14,284 nucleotides of DNA from the NCBI GenBank assembly GCA_030668545.1, contig DAOUTT010000019.1, forward strand, positions 1-14,284. Direction: 5' to 3'. The notes beneath the pieces were generated by a model. That model made no database searches. It saw only the letters and a program-made list of their open reading frames with translations, and was not told the origin of the DNA. Shown here in pieces: positions 1 through 6,072 of the stretch. The DNA is from Anaerolineales bacterium. Its GTDB lineage: Bacteria; Chloroflexota; Anaerolineae; Anaerolineales; E44-bin32. Positions within the stretch are counted from its first letter, which is position 1, and each line of letters opens with the position of its first letter. A program made the translations under genes and the position numbers.

Positions 1-2
1 CA

Positions 3-608
3 CAGGTTCGGCCCCTGTTTGTCGTGCGGGGTTTAGTGCCCTCCGGAGTCATCTTTCTCCTCTGGCTCGCGTGGGCGATTGTTCCCCAAGAGAGGCGACG
101 CGTGGAGTCGTACCTCATGATCGGTTGTTTAGCTTTAGCTTTTGCGATTGGGTTGTTTTCTCGTGAAGCCTATCGGGGATTTCCTTATGCTCCATTTGAG
201 AATGTGAATAATTACATCACCTCCGAGTTAGACGAGGGAGGGGTTGTCCTGCACTCGAATAAAATCACAATGCTTCCATCCTATTATTATGATGAGTCAC
301 TTCCGCATACTTATATTGCCGATCCACCTGGTGCAGGGAGCGACACCCTCGCGTTGCCGACACAAGAAGTTCTAGGGCTTATTGCCCAACCGGATGCGAT
401 CCGCGCGGTAGGGGACGCCCGGCAGGTATTTTTCGTGATATTCGGACGCGAGATCGGCGATTATGATGCGCTTGGGGCGATAAAGCATCCCCACCTTTCA
501 TGGCTGGAAGAACACTATAGCCTGGTTGAACAAACCGCCTGGGATGATTTATCCCTTTACAGGTTTGAAATCCGGGAAGATGTTAGTCTAGATGGAACTT
601 CTGGATAA
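3..608 (+). CDS. C-terminal part of a GT-C (GT39-like) membrane glycosyltransferase, cut by left edge
   Basis: The frame is open to the left edge, so this is the 3' end of a longer gene; a GTG at 24 lies inside the frame and is probably not the start. Two hydrophobic segments are visible (about codons 17-32 and 40-55 of the fragment). They are followed by a soluble, probably extracytoplasmic tail of about 130 residues containing a Tyr-rich stretch (LPSYYYDE) and many acidic residues. This arrangement, with final membrane helices and then a globular C-terminal domain, resembles family-39-type GT-C proteins that transfer sugars from polyprenyl-phosphate donors. The catalytic first loop is outside the window, so the activity cannot be checked. 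The next gene starts 45 bases downstream on the same strand and is of the same general class, so the two probably share a transcript. Family assignment is moderate; substrate is unknown. Confidence 0.6.
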   Translation, partial: QVRPLFVVRGLVPSGVIFLLWLAWAIVPQERRRVESYLMIGCLALAFAIGLFSREAYRGFPYAPFENVNNYITSELDEGGVVLHSNKITMLPSYYYDESLPHTYIADPPGAGSDTLALPTQEVLGLIAQPDAIRAVGDARQVFFVIFGREIGDYDALGAIKHPHLSWLEEHYSLVEQTAWDDLSLYRFEIREDVSLDGTSG

Positions 609-653
609 AGACACCTATTAGAGCTAATAGAGATTGACGAGGTAGTTCTCGAG

Positions 654-2213
654 ATGCGGACCTGGCGTTGGATATCGCTTTTTATTCTTGGACTTTTTGT
701 GGCAGGACTTGGAGCCATTTGGATTCAAAGCCCCGGCTACATGGATGCAGATTACTATTTTGCTACGGGTCAAGAACTGTCGCGAGGTCATGGGTTCATC
801 GAACCGTTTATCTGGAATTATCTGGATGATCCGGCTGGATTACCGCACCCGTCACACCTTTATTGGCTGCCGCTCACATCGCTCATCGCAGCTTTGCCGA
901 TGACCTTCTTAGGGCAGACATTTCGAGCGGCGCAGATTCCATTCATCCTCATGAGTGCTTCGCTTCCTTTGGTCACTGCTGCACTTGCACTCCAGGTTCA
1001 TGGCAACCGAAGCTGGGCATGGTTTTCGGGCCTGCTTGCTCTCGTTCCCGGGTTCTACTTTCCATACTTGCTGACAACGGATGTTTTTATTGTCTACGCG
1101 CTTATTGGAGCGGGTTATTTCTACTTTGCCGGGCAAGGTCTTCGTACTGGAAGGAAAAGCGCTTGGCTTGTCTCGGGAATGATGATCGGTCTGGCGCATT
1201 TCGCCCGCGCGGATGGACTTCTTTTTTTCCTGCCTGCGCTTGCAGCGATCTCATATTCAAGTGAGAGGAAACTTCAGCGCCTGGCATTGATGATCTCTGG
1301 TTACTTGGTTGTTATGGCCCCATGGTTTCTGCGAAATTATCTTATCGTGGGCTCGCTACTCCCCTCGACGGGAGTAAAAACACTGTGGTTGAGATCGTAT
1401 CCGGAACTGTTCAGCTACCCGAGCAGCATTTTGACCATCCAGCACTTCCTCTCACAAGGGCTTTACGCAATTCTGCAGGCGAGGTTCGCTGCACTTTGGA
1501 TAAACCTACAACGGCTCATTGGCGAAAATGGCTTGGTTATGTTGGGACCATTTATAATCATCGGCTTCCGTGAATTGTGGCAGGCGTTTGAAACCCGCCT
1601 TGCTGCGATCTATCTCGTGGTTTTATTCCTCACGATGAGCTTCGTTTTCCCCTTTGCCGGGTCTCTTGGAGGACTGTTCCACTCTAGTGCGGCATTGATG
1701 CCGCTGCTTTGGGTGCTCGTTCCTGCCGGGCTTCATCGAGCTATCCAGTGGCTGAGCCATCTCCGTCGCTGGGATGATGAAGCGCAAGCACAGCGAGTGT
1801 TTGCGGCCACTGTATTAGGAATGGCCGCCATGCTCACTGTAGGCCTCTATGTAACGAAGGTGATAGGCATTCAAACGAATACACTTCTCTGGATGGGACC
1901 CAAGCGAACCTATGATGCAGCAGCAACAACATTGGGTAACTTTAAGTCCGACGACAGTATCGTCGCCATCAACAACCCGCCGGGTTTTTATCTAGCATCT
2001 CAACGGGGATCAGTCGTGATACCGAATGGTGGGGAAGCTGAATTACACAAGGTAGTCGATCGTTTCGCAGTCGGGTGGGTGGTGCTAGATGTAAATCATC
2101 CAGAAGGGCTCGCTGATCTTTACCAGGGTCAGATTAAGGTGCCCTGGTTGGAGGAGCGGGCGACGCTGTTAGATCACAACAACGAGCCGGTCCTGATTTT
2201 CGAAGTCCAATGA
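654..2213 (+). CDS. GT-C fold membrane glycosyltransferase (GT39/ArnT-like)
   Basis: A 519-residue multi-pass membrane protein. The first helix (about 7-25) is followed by an extracytoplasmic loop carrying MDADYYF, with acidic residues D31 and D33. This is where GT-C enzymes of the GT39/ArnT type keep their catalytic aspartate. A second loop motif, LPHPSHLYWLPL at 63-74, and many hydrophobic segments up to about residue 400 follow. The last 110 residues are soluble and hydrophilic, as in related enzymes with a C-terminal periplasmic-type domain. A likely role is transfer of a sugar from a lipid-linked donor to a cell-surface acceptor; donor and acceptor cannot be told from sequence. GAGG at 639-642 is a reasonable ribosome binding site for the ATG at 654. 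The stop overlaps the start of the next gene (ATGA), pointing to translational coupling. Confidence 0.65.
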   Translation: MRTWRWISLFILGLFVAGLGAIWIQSPGYMDADYYFATGQELSRGHGFIEPFIWNYLDDPAGLPHPSHLYWLPLTSLIAALPMTFLGQTFRAAQIPFILMSASLPLVTAALALQVHGNRSWAWFSGLLALVPGFYFPYLLTTDVFIVYALIGAGYFYFAGQGLRTGRKSAWLVSGMMIGLAHFARADGLLFFLPALAAISYSSERKLQRLALMISGYLVVMAPWFLRNYLIVGSLLPSTGVKTLWLRSYPELFSYPSSILTIQHFLSQGLYAILQARFAALWINLQRLIGENGLVMLGPFIIIGFRELWQAFETRLAAIYLVVLFLTMSFVFPFAGSLGGLFHSSAALMPLLWVLVPAGLHRAIQWLSHLRRWDDEAQAQRVFAATVLGMAAMLTVGLYVTKVIGIQTNTLLWMGPKRTYDAAATTLGNFKSDDSIVAINNPPGFYLASQRGSVVIPNGGEAELHKVVDRFAVGWVVLDVNHPEGLADLYQGQIKVPWLEERATLLDHNNEPVLIFEVQ

Positions 2214-3706
2214 GCGGGATGATAGGTGGCGGAGTGAAGGATCTCACTAATCGAAGGTTATTTTTATTTACCGTCATTGCCGTCGGTGCTCTCTCCGCTG
2301 GGGCATTCCTTATCATCTGCGCGCAAAAGAATTCTCTTGGCTTCCCTCTAGACGACGCGTGGATCCACCAAACTTACGCTCGTAACCTAGGGGAAATGGG
2401 GGAGTGGTCGTTCATTCCGGGTCAAGCAAGCGTTGGTTCGACGGCTCCATTGTGGAGCGCTCTAATTGCCCTCGGATATTTATTTAAGATCCCATACAAG
2501 TGGTGGACGTATGGGATTGGTGTGACTGCGTTGATTGCAACCGCCTGGCTAGCTGTCGACTGGGTTAGAACCAGGGATCGTGCCCCCGGTATGTGGGGAA
2601 TTGGGTTGGCAGCACTGCTTCTTTTAGAGTGGCATCTGGTTTGGGCAGCGTTGTCGGGAATGGAGACCATTCTTCTTGCATTTCTCTCCGTTCTATTTTT
2701 TTGGATATTGACGCAGGAAGGGTTCAGCTTTTTTATCGTGGGGGTGTTGATCGGCGTTGGCGTCTGGATCCGCCCGGATGCGTTGACTCTTCTTCTGCCG
2801 GCAGCCTGGATTATTTTCATTATGTATCGAGGGAGATTCCGGCAAATTGGAGCCGCATTACTGCGACTCATCGTTGGCATAGCTGGACCATTTCTGATCT
2901 ACTTATCCATGAACTGGTCCGTGGCAGGCTCGATTTGGCCAAGCACCTTCTACGCCAAGCAAGTGGAGTACAGCGTACTTCAGCAGTCACCTTTCCTTTA
3001 TCGTTACCTCGAACAGCTTAATGCGATCGCCGCTGGGGTTTTAATCATTCTGCTGCCGGGCATCCTGCTCTATATTATTCAGGCGATTAAATCTCGTTCA
3101 TGGGAGCGGTTTGCACCGATAATCTGGGCAGGAGCCTATATAGGTGCTTATGCTTTGAGACTTCCCGTAACCTACCAGCACGGCCGCTACGCCATCCCAA
3201 CCATTCCAATCCTATTGGTTGTCGGTTTCGAGGGAATCCGGATTTGGTACTCACAGAATGGGGAATCGAGGGCAAAACGTTTCATCCATCGCGTTTGGAT
3301 CTTTTCGCTCGGAGCAGTAGTGGCTATCTTTTGGTGGCAGGGTTCTCAGGCATATGCTCTTGATGTCGCCATCATTGAAACAGAGATGGTCAAAGCTTCC
3401 CTTTGGATAGCGGAGAACACGGAATCAGATTCGTCCATCGCAGCTCACGATATCGGCGCTCTCGGATACTTCGGAAATCGGGGGATCATCGATCTTGCCG
3501 GCCTGGTGACGCCAGAGGTGATACCCATCATTCGCAGCGAAGTTGATCTCGACTTCTTCCTTGACAAAAATTACGCAGATTACTTAATGACTTTCCCACG
3601 ATGGTATCCACGTTTAGTCAGTGGCCGCGAGCTGATTTACTCCACAAACTCGGATTTCTCACCTCAAGCGGGCGGGGAAAATATGGCCATCTACCGATGG
3701 CGTTGA
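2210..3706 (+). CDS. GT-C-like multi-pass membrane glycosyltransferase
   Basis: About 498 residues with a first helix near 18-37 and then FPLDDAWIHQTYARNL at 45-60. The DD pair (D48, D49) in the first extracytoplasmic loop is the position of the catalytic acidic residue(s) in GT-C transferases. Repeated hydrophobic segments continue to about residue 385. The C-terminal soluble part holds a HDIGALGYFG stretch and IIDLAGLV, a pattern I associate with the C-terminal domains of bacterial lipid-linked-sugar transferases. The start is uncertain. ATG at 2210 overlaps the upstream stop (ATGA), a second in-frame ATG is at 2219, and a GTG at 2234 has the best Shine-Dalgarno (AGGTGG at 2224-2229). Substrate is unknown. 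The stop codon is embedded in a TTGACA that may belong to the next gene's promoter. Confidence 0.6.
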   Translation: MSGMIGGGVKDLTNRRLFLFTVIAVGALSAGAFLIICAQKNSLGFPLDDAWIHQTYARNLGEMGEWSFIPGQASVGSTAPLWSALIALGYLFKIPYKWWTYGIGVTALIATAWLAVDWVRTRDRAPGMWGIGLAALLLLEWHLVWAALSGMETILLAFLSVLFFWILTQEGFSFFIVGVLIGVGVWIRPDALTLLLPAAWIIFIMYRGRFRQIGAALLRLIVGIAGPFLIYLSMNWSVAGSIWPSTFYAKQVEYSVLQQSPFLYRYLEQLNAIAAGVLIILLPGILLYIIQAIKSRSWERFAPIIWAGAYIGAYALRLPVTYQHGRYAIPTIPILLVVGFEGIRIWYSQNGESRAKRFIHRVWIFSLGAVVAIFWWQGSQAYALDVAIIETEMVKASLWIAENTESDSSIAAHDIGALGYFGNRGIIDLAGLVTPEVIPIIRSEVDLDFFLDKNYADYLMTFPRWYPRLVSGRELIYSTNSDFSPQAGGENMAIYRWR

Positions 3707-3741
3707 CAAGTTTGCCCGGCATCAGCTGAGTATGCTATACT
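3703..3741 (+). promoter_or_regulatory. Candidate promoter of the response regulator gene
   Basis: TGC-TATACT at 3733-3741 matches an extended -10 element (TGn plus TATACT), just before the response regulator gene. A consensus TTGACA at 3703-3708 overlaps the stop codon of the upstream glycosyltransferase. Its spacing to TATACT is 27, and to the overlapping TATGCT it is 22, both too long for a standard -35. The extended -10 may therefore act without a good -35. It marks a likely transcription unit boundary between the glycosyltransferases and the signalling genes. Confidence 0.4.
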
Positions 3742-3760
3742 CCCCGCGGTCAAATAATAA

Positions 3761-3766
3761 AGGTGG
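3761..3766 (+). promoter_or_regulatory. Ribosome binding site deciding the response regulator start
   Basis: AGGTGG lies 7 bases before ATG 3774. An in-frame ATG at 3732 lacks such a site and lies inside the predicted -10 region, so 3774 is preferred. The protein then begins directly with the receiver domain's first strand. Confidence 0.7.
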
Positions 3767-3773
3767 CGATATT

Positions 3774-4466
3774 ATGGAAAAATTCAGTATCATCATTGTC
3801 GATGATCATCCGCTTTTCCGTGAGGGGGTCCGAAGCATCATTGATGCCGAGGATGACTTGAATGTCTTGGCGGAAGGAACAAGTGGTGATCAAGCGCTGC
3901 AATTGGTGCGTGAATTGCGGCCCCGTGTGGCATTGATCGACATTAATATGCCCAACATGAATGGTATGCAGGTCACGCGGCAGATAAAAGCTGAGCGACT
4001 GGACACATCCATCGTGCTTCTTACTGCATACGACGATGTTGAGCAAGTCTTGCATGCTTTCAAAGCGGGCGCCTCCGCATATTGTTCGAAGGATGTTGAG
4101 GCGGGGAAATTGGTCGATATTGTCCGGCAAGTTGCCCGCGGCTTCTATATTGTGGGTGACCAGGTGTTTGATGCAGAAGGCCTTGACGATTGGCTTTCTC
4201 GTGGAGTTGAAGCGGTACGGCGACCCCATCTTGACGGTGATATTGAAGCATTCACGCCGCTCTCACCTCGTGAGATGGAGATTCTGCAATATGTCACCCG
4301 AGGCATGAGCAATAAAGAAATCGCAGCCAAATTGGGAATCAGCCATCAAACAGTAAAGAACCATATGACTGCTATACTTCATAAGTTGGACGTCGAAGAC
4401 CGAACCCAGGCTGCTGTGTATGCCCTCAGGCACGGATGGGTACGGTTACAAGACACGAGGAAATAA
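3774..4466 (+). CDS. NarL/LuxR-family two-component response regulator
   Basis: A 230-residue DNA-binding response regulator. The N-terminal receiver domain (about 4-122) has every canonical residue: the acidic pair D10/D11, phosphoacceptor D56 in LIDINMP, T84, Y103 and K106. An acidic linker leads to a LuxR-type helix-turn-helix at about 161-222, with LSPREMEIL, MSNKEIAAKLGIS and QTVKNHM as expected for the family. It should be phosphorylated by the histidine kinase encoded 12 bases downstream and then bind promoter DNA as a dimer. The target is not shown by the sequence. The Tad pilus genes start just after the kinase and are the obvious candidates, but the pair could regulate something else. 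A GT-C gene ends 67 bases upstream in a different functional group. Confidence 0.93.
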   Translation: MEKFSIIIVDDHPLFREGVRSIIDAEDDLNVLAEGTSGDQALQLVRELRPRVALIDINMPNMNGMQVTRQIKAERLDTSIVLLTAYDDVEQVLHAFKAGASAYCSKDVEAGKLVDIVRQVARGFYIVGDQVFDAEGLDDWLSRGVEAVRRPHLDGDIEAFTPLSPREMEILQYVTRGMSNKEIAAKLGISHQTVKNHMTAILHKLDVEDRTQAAVYALRHGWVRLQDTRK

Positions 4467-4478
4467 TCCGGAGCAGTT

Positions 4479-5543
4479 ATGACCGAGAATGAAGCTGCTG
4501 TAGAACTCAGTCCCCTTGAAGCCTTTCTTGAGGAGTCCCACGCTCACCTTGACAAGGCACAGCGGGGGATTAAGGAAATTAGTCTCCTTGTCGAGCAAAG
4601 CCATGGTGAGGTCGAAAAGTTAGCGAAACGCAACGCTGATATCACAAGCCGCATCCATCAGCTGCATTCTCACTTCGACACTGTCCCTCGGGAGGATATC
4701 CGCGCGGTCTATGATGACGCACTTGATGCTCAACAGCGCCTCTACACGATGCGGGGACAGCTTGAGAAGCTGCAGAGTGATGAGGAGCATCTTCAAACAT
4801 TCTCAGAGTTCGTAACGCGCACGCTGAAAATCCTCGGGGAGAAACCTGATATTGATGTAGAAGAGGCGGAAGGTACGTTAGGGGGTTCGGAAACCGTGTT
4901 TGGGCAAATCATTCAAGCCCAGGAGGACGAACGACGTAAGATATCGCGGCAAATGCATGATGGCCCTGCTCAGGTTCTGACGAATTTTATCCTGCAAACT
5001 GAAATAGCAGCCAGGCTATTTGACACGGATGTCGAATTGGCTCGCGAAGAGCTTGAAAATCTCAAGGAGGCGGCAACTTCAAGTTTTGTAAAAATTCGCG
5101 ATTTTATTTTCGAACTGCGTCCAATGATGTTGGATGATCTTGGGTTAGTACCAACTGTCAAACGATATGCTGAAGCTTTCAAAGAAAAAACGGGCTTAGA
5201 TGTAGTTGTCTTGAACACGGGCATAGAGCGCCGCTTAGAATCTCATCACGAGGTTGTGCTTTTTCGCGCAATCCAGACATTGCTGGTTAATGTACGCGAC
5301 CATGCGCAGGCTACACAGGTAAAAATCACGATCGATCTTGATGAGAAGACCGCGAGAGCTTCTATTGAGGATAATGGCGTTGGCTTTGACCCTGAAATTA
5401 TCGAGACTGAGGAGTACGAATCACGGTCACTTAATGTACTCAGCAACCAGATTGAACTCCTCGGGGGGATAGTGGAGATAGACAGCAAACCTGGCGAGGG
5501 TGCAAGGATCGTCGTGCGATTATCTACAGAGGATGAGGTGTAA
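4479..5543 (+). CDS. Soluble sensor histidine kinase (HisKA_3 / DegS-like) with coiled-coil N-terminus
   Basis: A 354-residue kinase with no transmembrane segment, so it is cytoplasmic like DegS. Residues about 15-118 are charged and heptad-like, predicted coiled coil. The dimerisation/phosphoacceptor helix holds ERRKISRQMHDGPAQ, giving H160 as phosphoacceptor, and FELRPMMLDDLGL (211-223) is typical of the HisKA_3 group. The ATPase domain follows: N-box Asn N271 in LLVNVRDHA, and the G1 box DNGVGF (298-303). Two departures from the family are visible. The usual Glu of the N-box (QEaLtN) is Thr (QTLLVN). The glycine-rich G2 segment before the final ELLGG is replaced by ESRSLNVLSNQIELLGG, with no GLG-type motif. 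The cognate partner is very likely the preceding response regulator. GGAG at 4470-4473 is the ribosome binding site. Confidence 0.9.
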   Translation: MTENEAAVELSPLEAFLEESHAHLDKAQRGIKEISLLVEQSHGEVEKLAKRNADITSRIHQLHSHFDTVPREDIRAVYDDALDAQQRLYTMRGQLEKLQSDEEHLQTFSEFVTRTLKILGEKPDIDVEEAEGTLGGSETVFGQIIQAQEDERRKISRQMHDGPAQVLTNFILQTEIAARLFDTDVELAREELENLKEAATSSFVKIRDFIFELRPMMLDDLGLVPTVKRYAEAFKEKTGLDVVVLNTGIERRLESHHEVVLFRAIQTLLVNVRDHAQATQVKITIDLDEKTARASIEDNGVGFDPEIIETEEYESRSLNVLSNQIELLGGIVEIDSKPGEGARIVVRLSTEDEV

Positions 5544-5551
5544 GAGAAGCC

Positions 5552-5588
5552 TTGCTTATGTACGCACCCATGCCTTAGCGATAAGCGA
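5552..5588 (+). other. Weak inverted repeat after the kinase gene
   Basis: TTGCTTAT (5552-5559) can pair with ATAAGCGA (5581-5588) as RNA, with one G-U pair and a 21-base loop. There is no T-run after it, so it is at best a weak terminator or processing signal, and could be chance. Confidence 0.2.
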
Positions 5589-5620
5589 ATAGTCCTCTCT
5601 TCCCCCGGATATTGGTCCTA

Positions 5621-5649
5621 TTGAATCTTCTATTCCACCTGAATATAAT
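5621..5649 (+). promoter_or_regulatory. Sigma70-like promoter of the Flp pilin gene
   Basis: TTGAAT (-35, 5621-5626) is separated by exactly 17 bases from a perfect TATAAT (-10, 5644-5649). The predicted transcription start is near 5656, giving a leader of about 50 nt before the pilin ATG at 5706. This is the best promoter match in the window, in keeping with the high expression expected for a major pilin. Confidence 0.72.
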
Positions 5650-5657
5650 AATTACAT

Positions 5658-5677
5658 GCCTGTAACATAAAACAGGC
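5658..5677 (+). repeat. Inverted repeat at the 5' end of the pilin transcript
   Basis: GCCTGT (5658-5663) and ACAGGC (5672-5677) form a perfect 6-bp dyad with an 8-base spacer. It begins about 9 bases after the -10, at or next to the predicted transcription start. It could be a 5' stem-loop stabilising the mRNA, or a repressor operator. Its position is the main reason to take it seriously, since 6-bp arms alone can arise by chance. Confidence 0.5.
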
Positions 5678-5691
5678 GAAATATTAACGAA

Positions 5692-5697
5692 AGGAGG
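5692..5697 (+). promoter_or_regulatory. Consensus ribosome binding site of the pilin gene
   Basis: A full AGGAGG lies 8 bases before ATG 5706. Such a strong site supports the short pilin frame as a real, highly translated gene. Confidence 0.85.
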
Positions 5698-5705
5698 AAA
5701 CTGCT

Positions 5706-5852
5706 ATGTTATTTGCCCCAAAAGAGAAAGGACAGGGCCTCGTCGAGTACGCCTTAATTCTTGTTCTAGTGGCTGTTGTTGTGATTGTCATTCTTGCGTT
5801 GCTCGGCCCTGCCATCGGAAACGTGTTTAGTGGCATCGTTAACGCCATATAA
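5706..5852 (+). CDS. flp: Flp-type prepilin (major Tad pilin)
   Basis: A 48-residue type IVb prepilin. A short basic leader ends in EKG; the motif KGQGLVEYALIL follows and then an unbroken hydrophobic stretch (about 16-33). Cleavage by a prepilin peptidase is expected after G9, which puts the conserved Glu (E14) at mature position 5 and Tyr beside it, the Flp signature. The mature pilin would be only about 39 residues, at the short end for Flp proteins. The tail (GPAIGNVFSGIVNAI) is small and nearly uncharged. It should be the main subunit of the fibre built by the downstream CpaF-TadB-TadC machinery. The gene has its own promoter and consensus ribosome binding site and is followed by a hairpin, so it is probably expressed at a higher level than the assembly genes. 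No prepilin peptidase gene is visible. Confidence 0.93.
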   Translation: MLFAPKEKGQGLVEYALILVLVAVVVIVILALLGPAIGNVFSGIVNAI

Positions 5853-5901
5853 TCGATTAATATGGTGAGGGGGAAAGAGTTTTATAAAACACGGATCACC
5901 C

Positions 5902-5928
5902 AGGAGCCCTATCCTGTATAGGGCTCCT
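5902..5928 (+). terminator. Hairpin terminator/attenuator after the pilin gene
   Basis: AGGAGCCCTAT (5902-5912) and ATAGGGCTCCT (5918-5928) are perfect 11-bp arms around a 5-base loop. The following bases (TGTGTAAGG) give only a poor T-run, so it may be a partial terminator or a 3' stabilising hairpin for the pilin mRNA. It lies 50 bases after the pilin stop and before the cpaB promoter. Confidence 0.7.
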
Positions 5929-5964
5929 TGTGTAAGGAAAATGTAAGCGAACATTCTGGCACAC

Positions 5965-5984
5965 TTGTGTTAGAGTATGCACAA
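5965..5984 (+). promoter_or_regulatory. Candidate operator dyad upstream of the cpaB promoter
   Basis: TTGTG (5965-5969) and CACAA (5980-5984) form a dyad with a 10-base spacer, ending one base before the -35. Its centre is near -45 relative to the predicted start, a position suited to an activator. The arms are only 5 bp, so chance is quite possible. The nearby LuxR-type regulator is a natural but unproven candidate to bind it. Confidence 0.25.
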
Positions 5985-5985
5985 C

Positions 5986-6013
5986 TTGACTTTTATTTCC
6001 ATCAGCGTATGAT
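5986..6013 (+). promoter_or_regulatory. Sigma70-like promoter for cpaB and the Tad assembly genes
   Basis: TTGACT (-35, 5986-5991) and TATGAT (-10, 6008-6013) are separated by 16 bases. The predicted start is near 6020, about 53 bases before the cpaB ATG. Together with the hairpin upstream it suggests the assembly genes are transcribed separately from the pilin. Confidence 0.6.
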
Positions 6014-6021
6014 ACTCGCGA

Positions 6022-6040
6022 CTCGTGGATTGCCCACGAG
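6022..6040 (+). repeat. Inverted repeat at the 5' end of the cpaB transcript
   Basis: CTCGTGG (6022-6028) and CCACGAG (6034-6040) are perfect 7-bp arms with a 5-base loop. The dyad starts 9 bases after the -10, the same placement as the dyad at the pilin promoter, though the sequences differ. It may be a 5' stem-loop or an operator. Confidence 0.5.
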
Positions 6041-6072
6041 AATATGTTCATCGGTGTAGTTAAGGAGGTCCC

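Noticed and set aside
2422..2880. 152-codon minus-strand frame
   Set aside because: Antisense to a membrane glycosyltransferase; its Arg/Asn/Pro-rich composition is what the complement of hydrophobic codons gives.
3703..3708. TTGACA as a normal -35 for the response regulator
   Set aside because: Spacing to either -10 candidate (22 or 27) is too long, so it is only mentioned as part of a possible promoter region.
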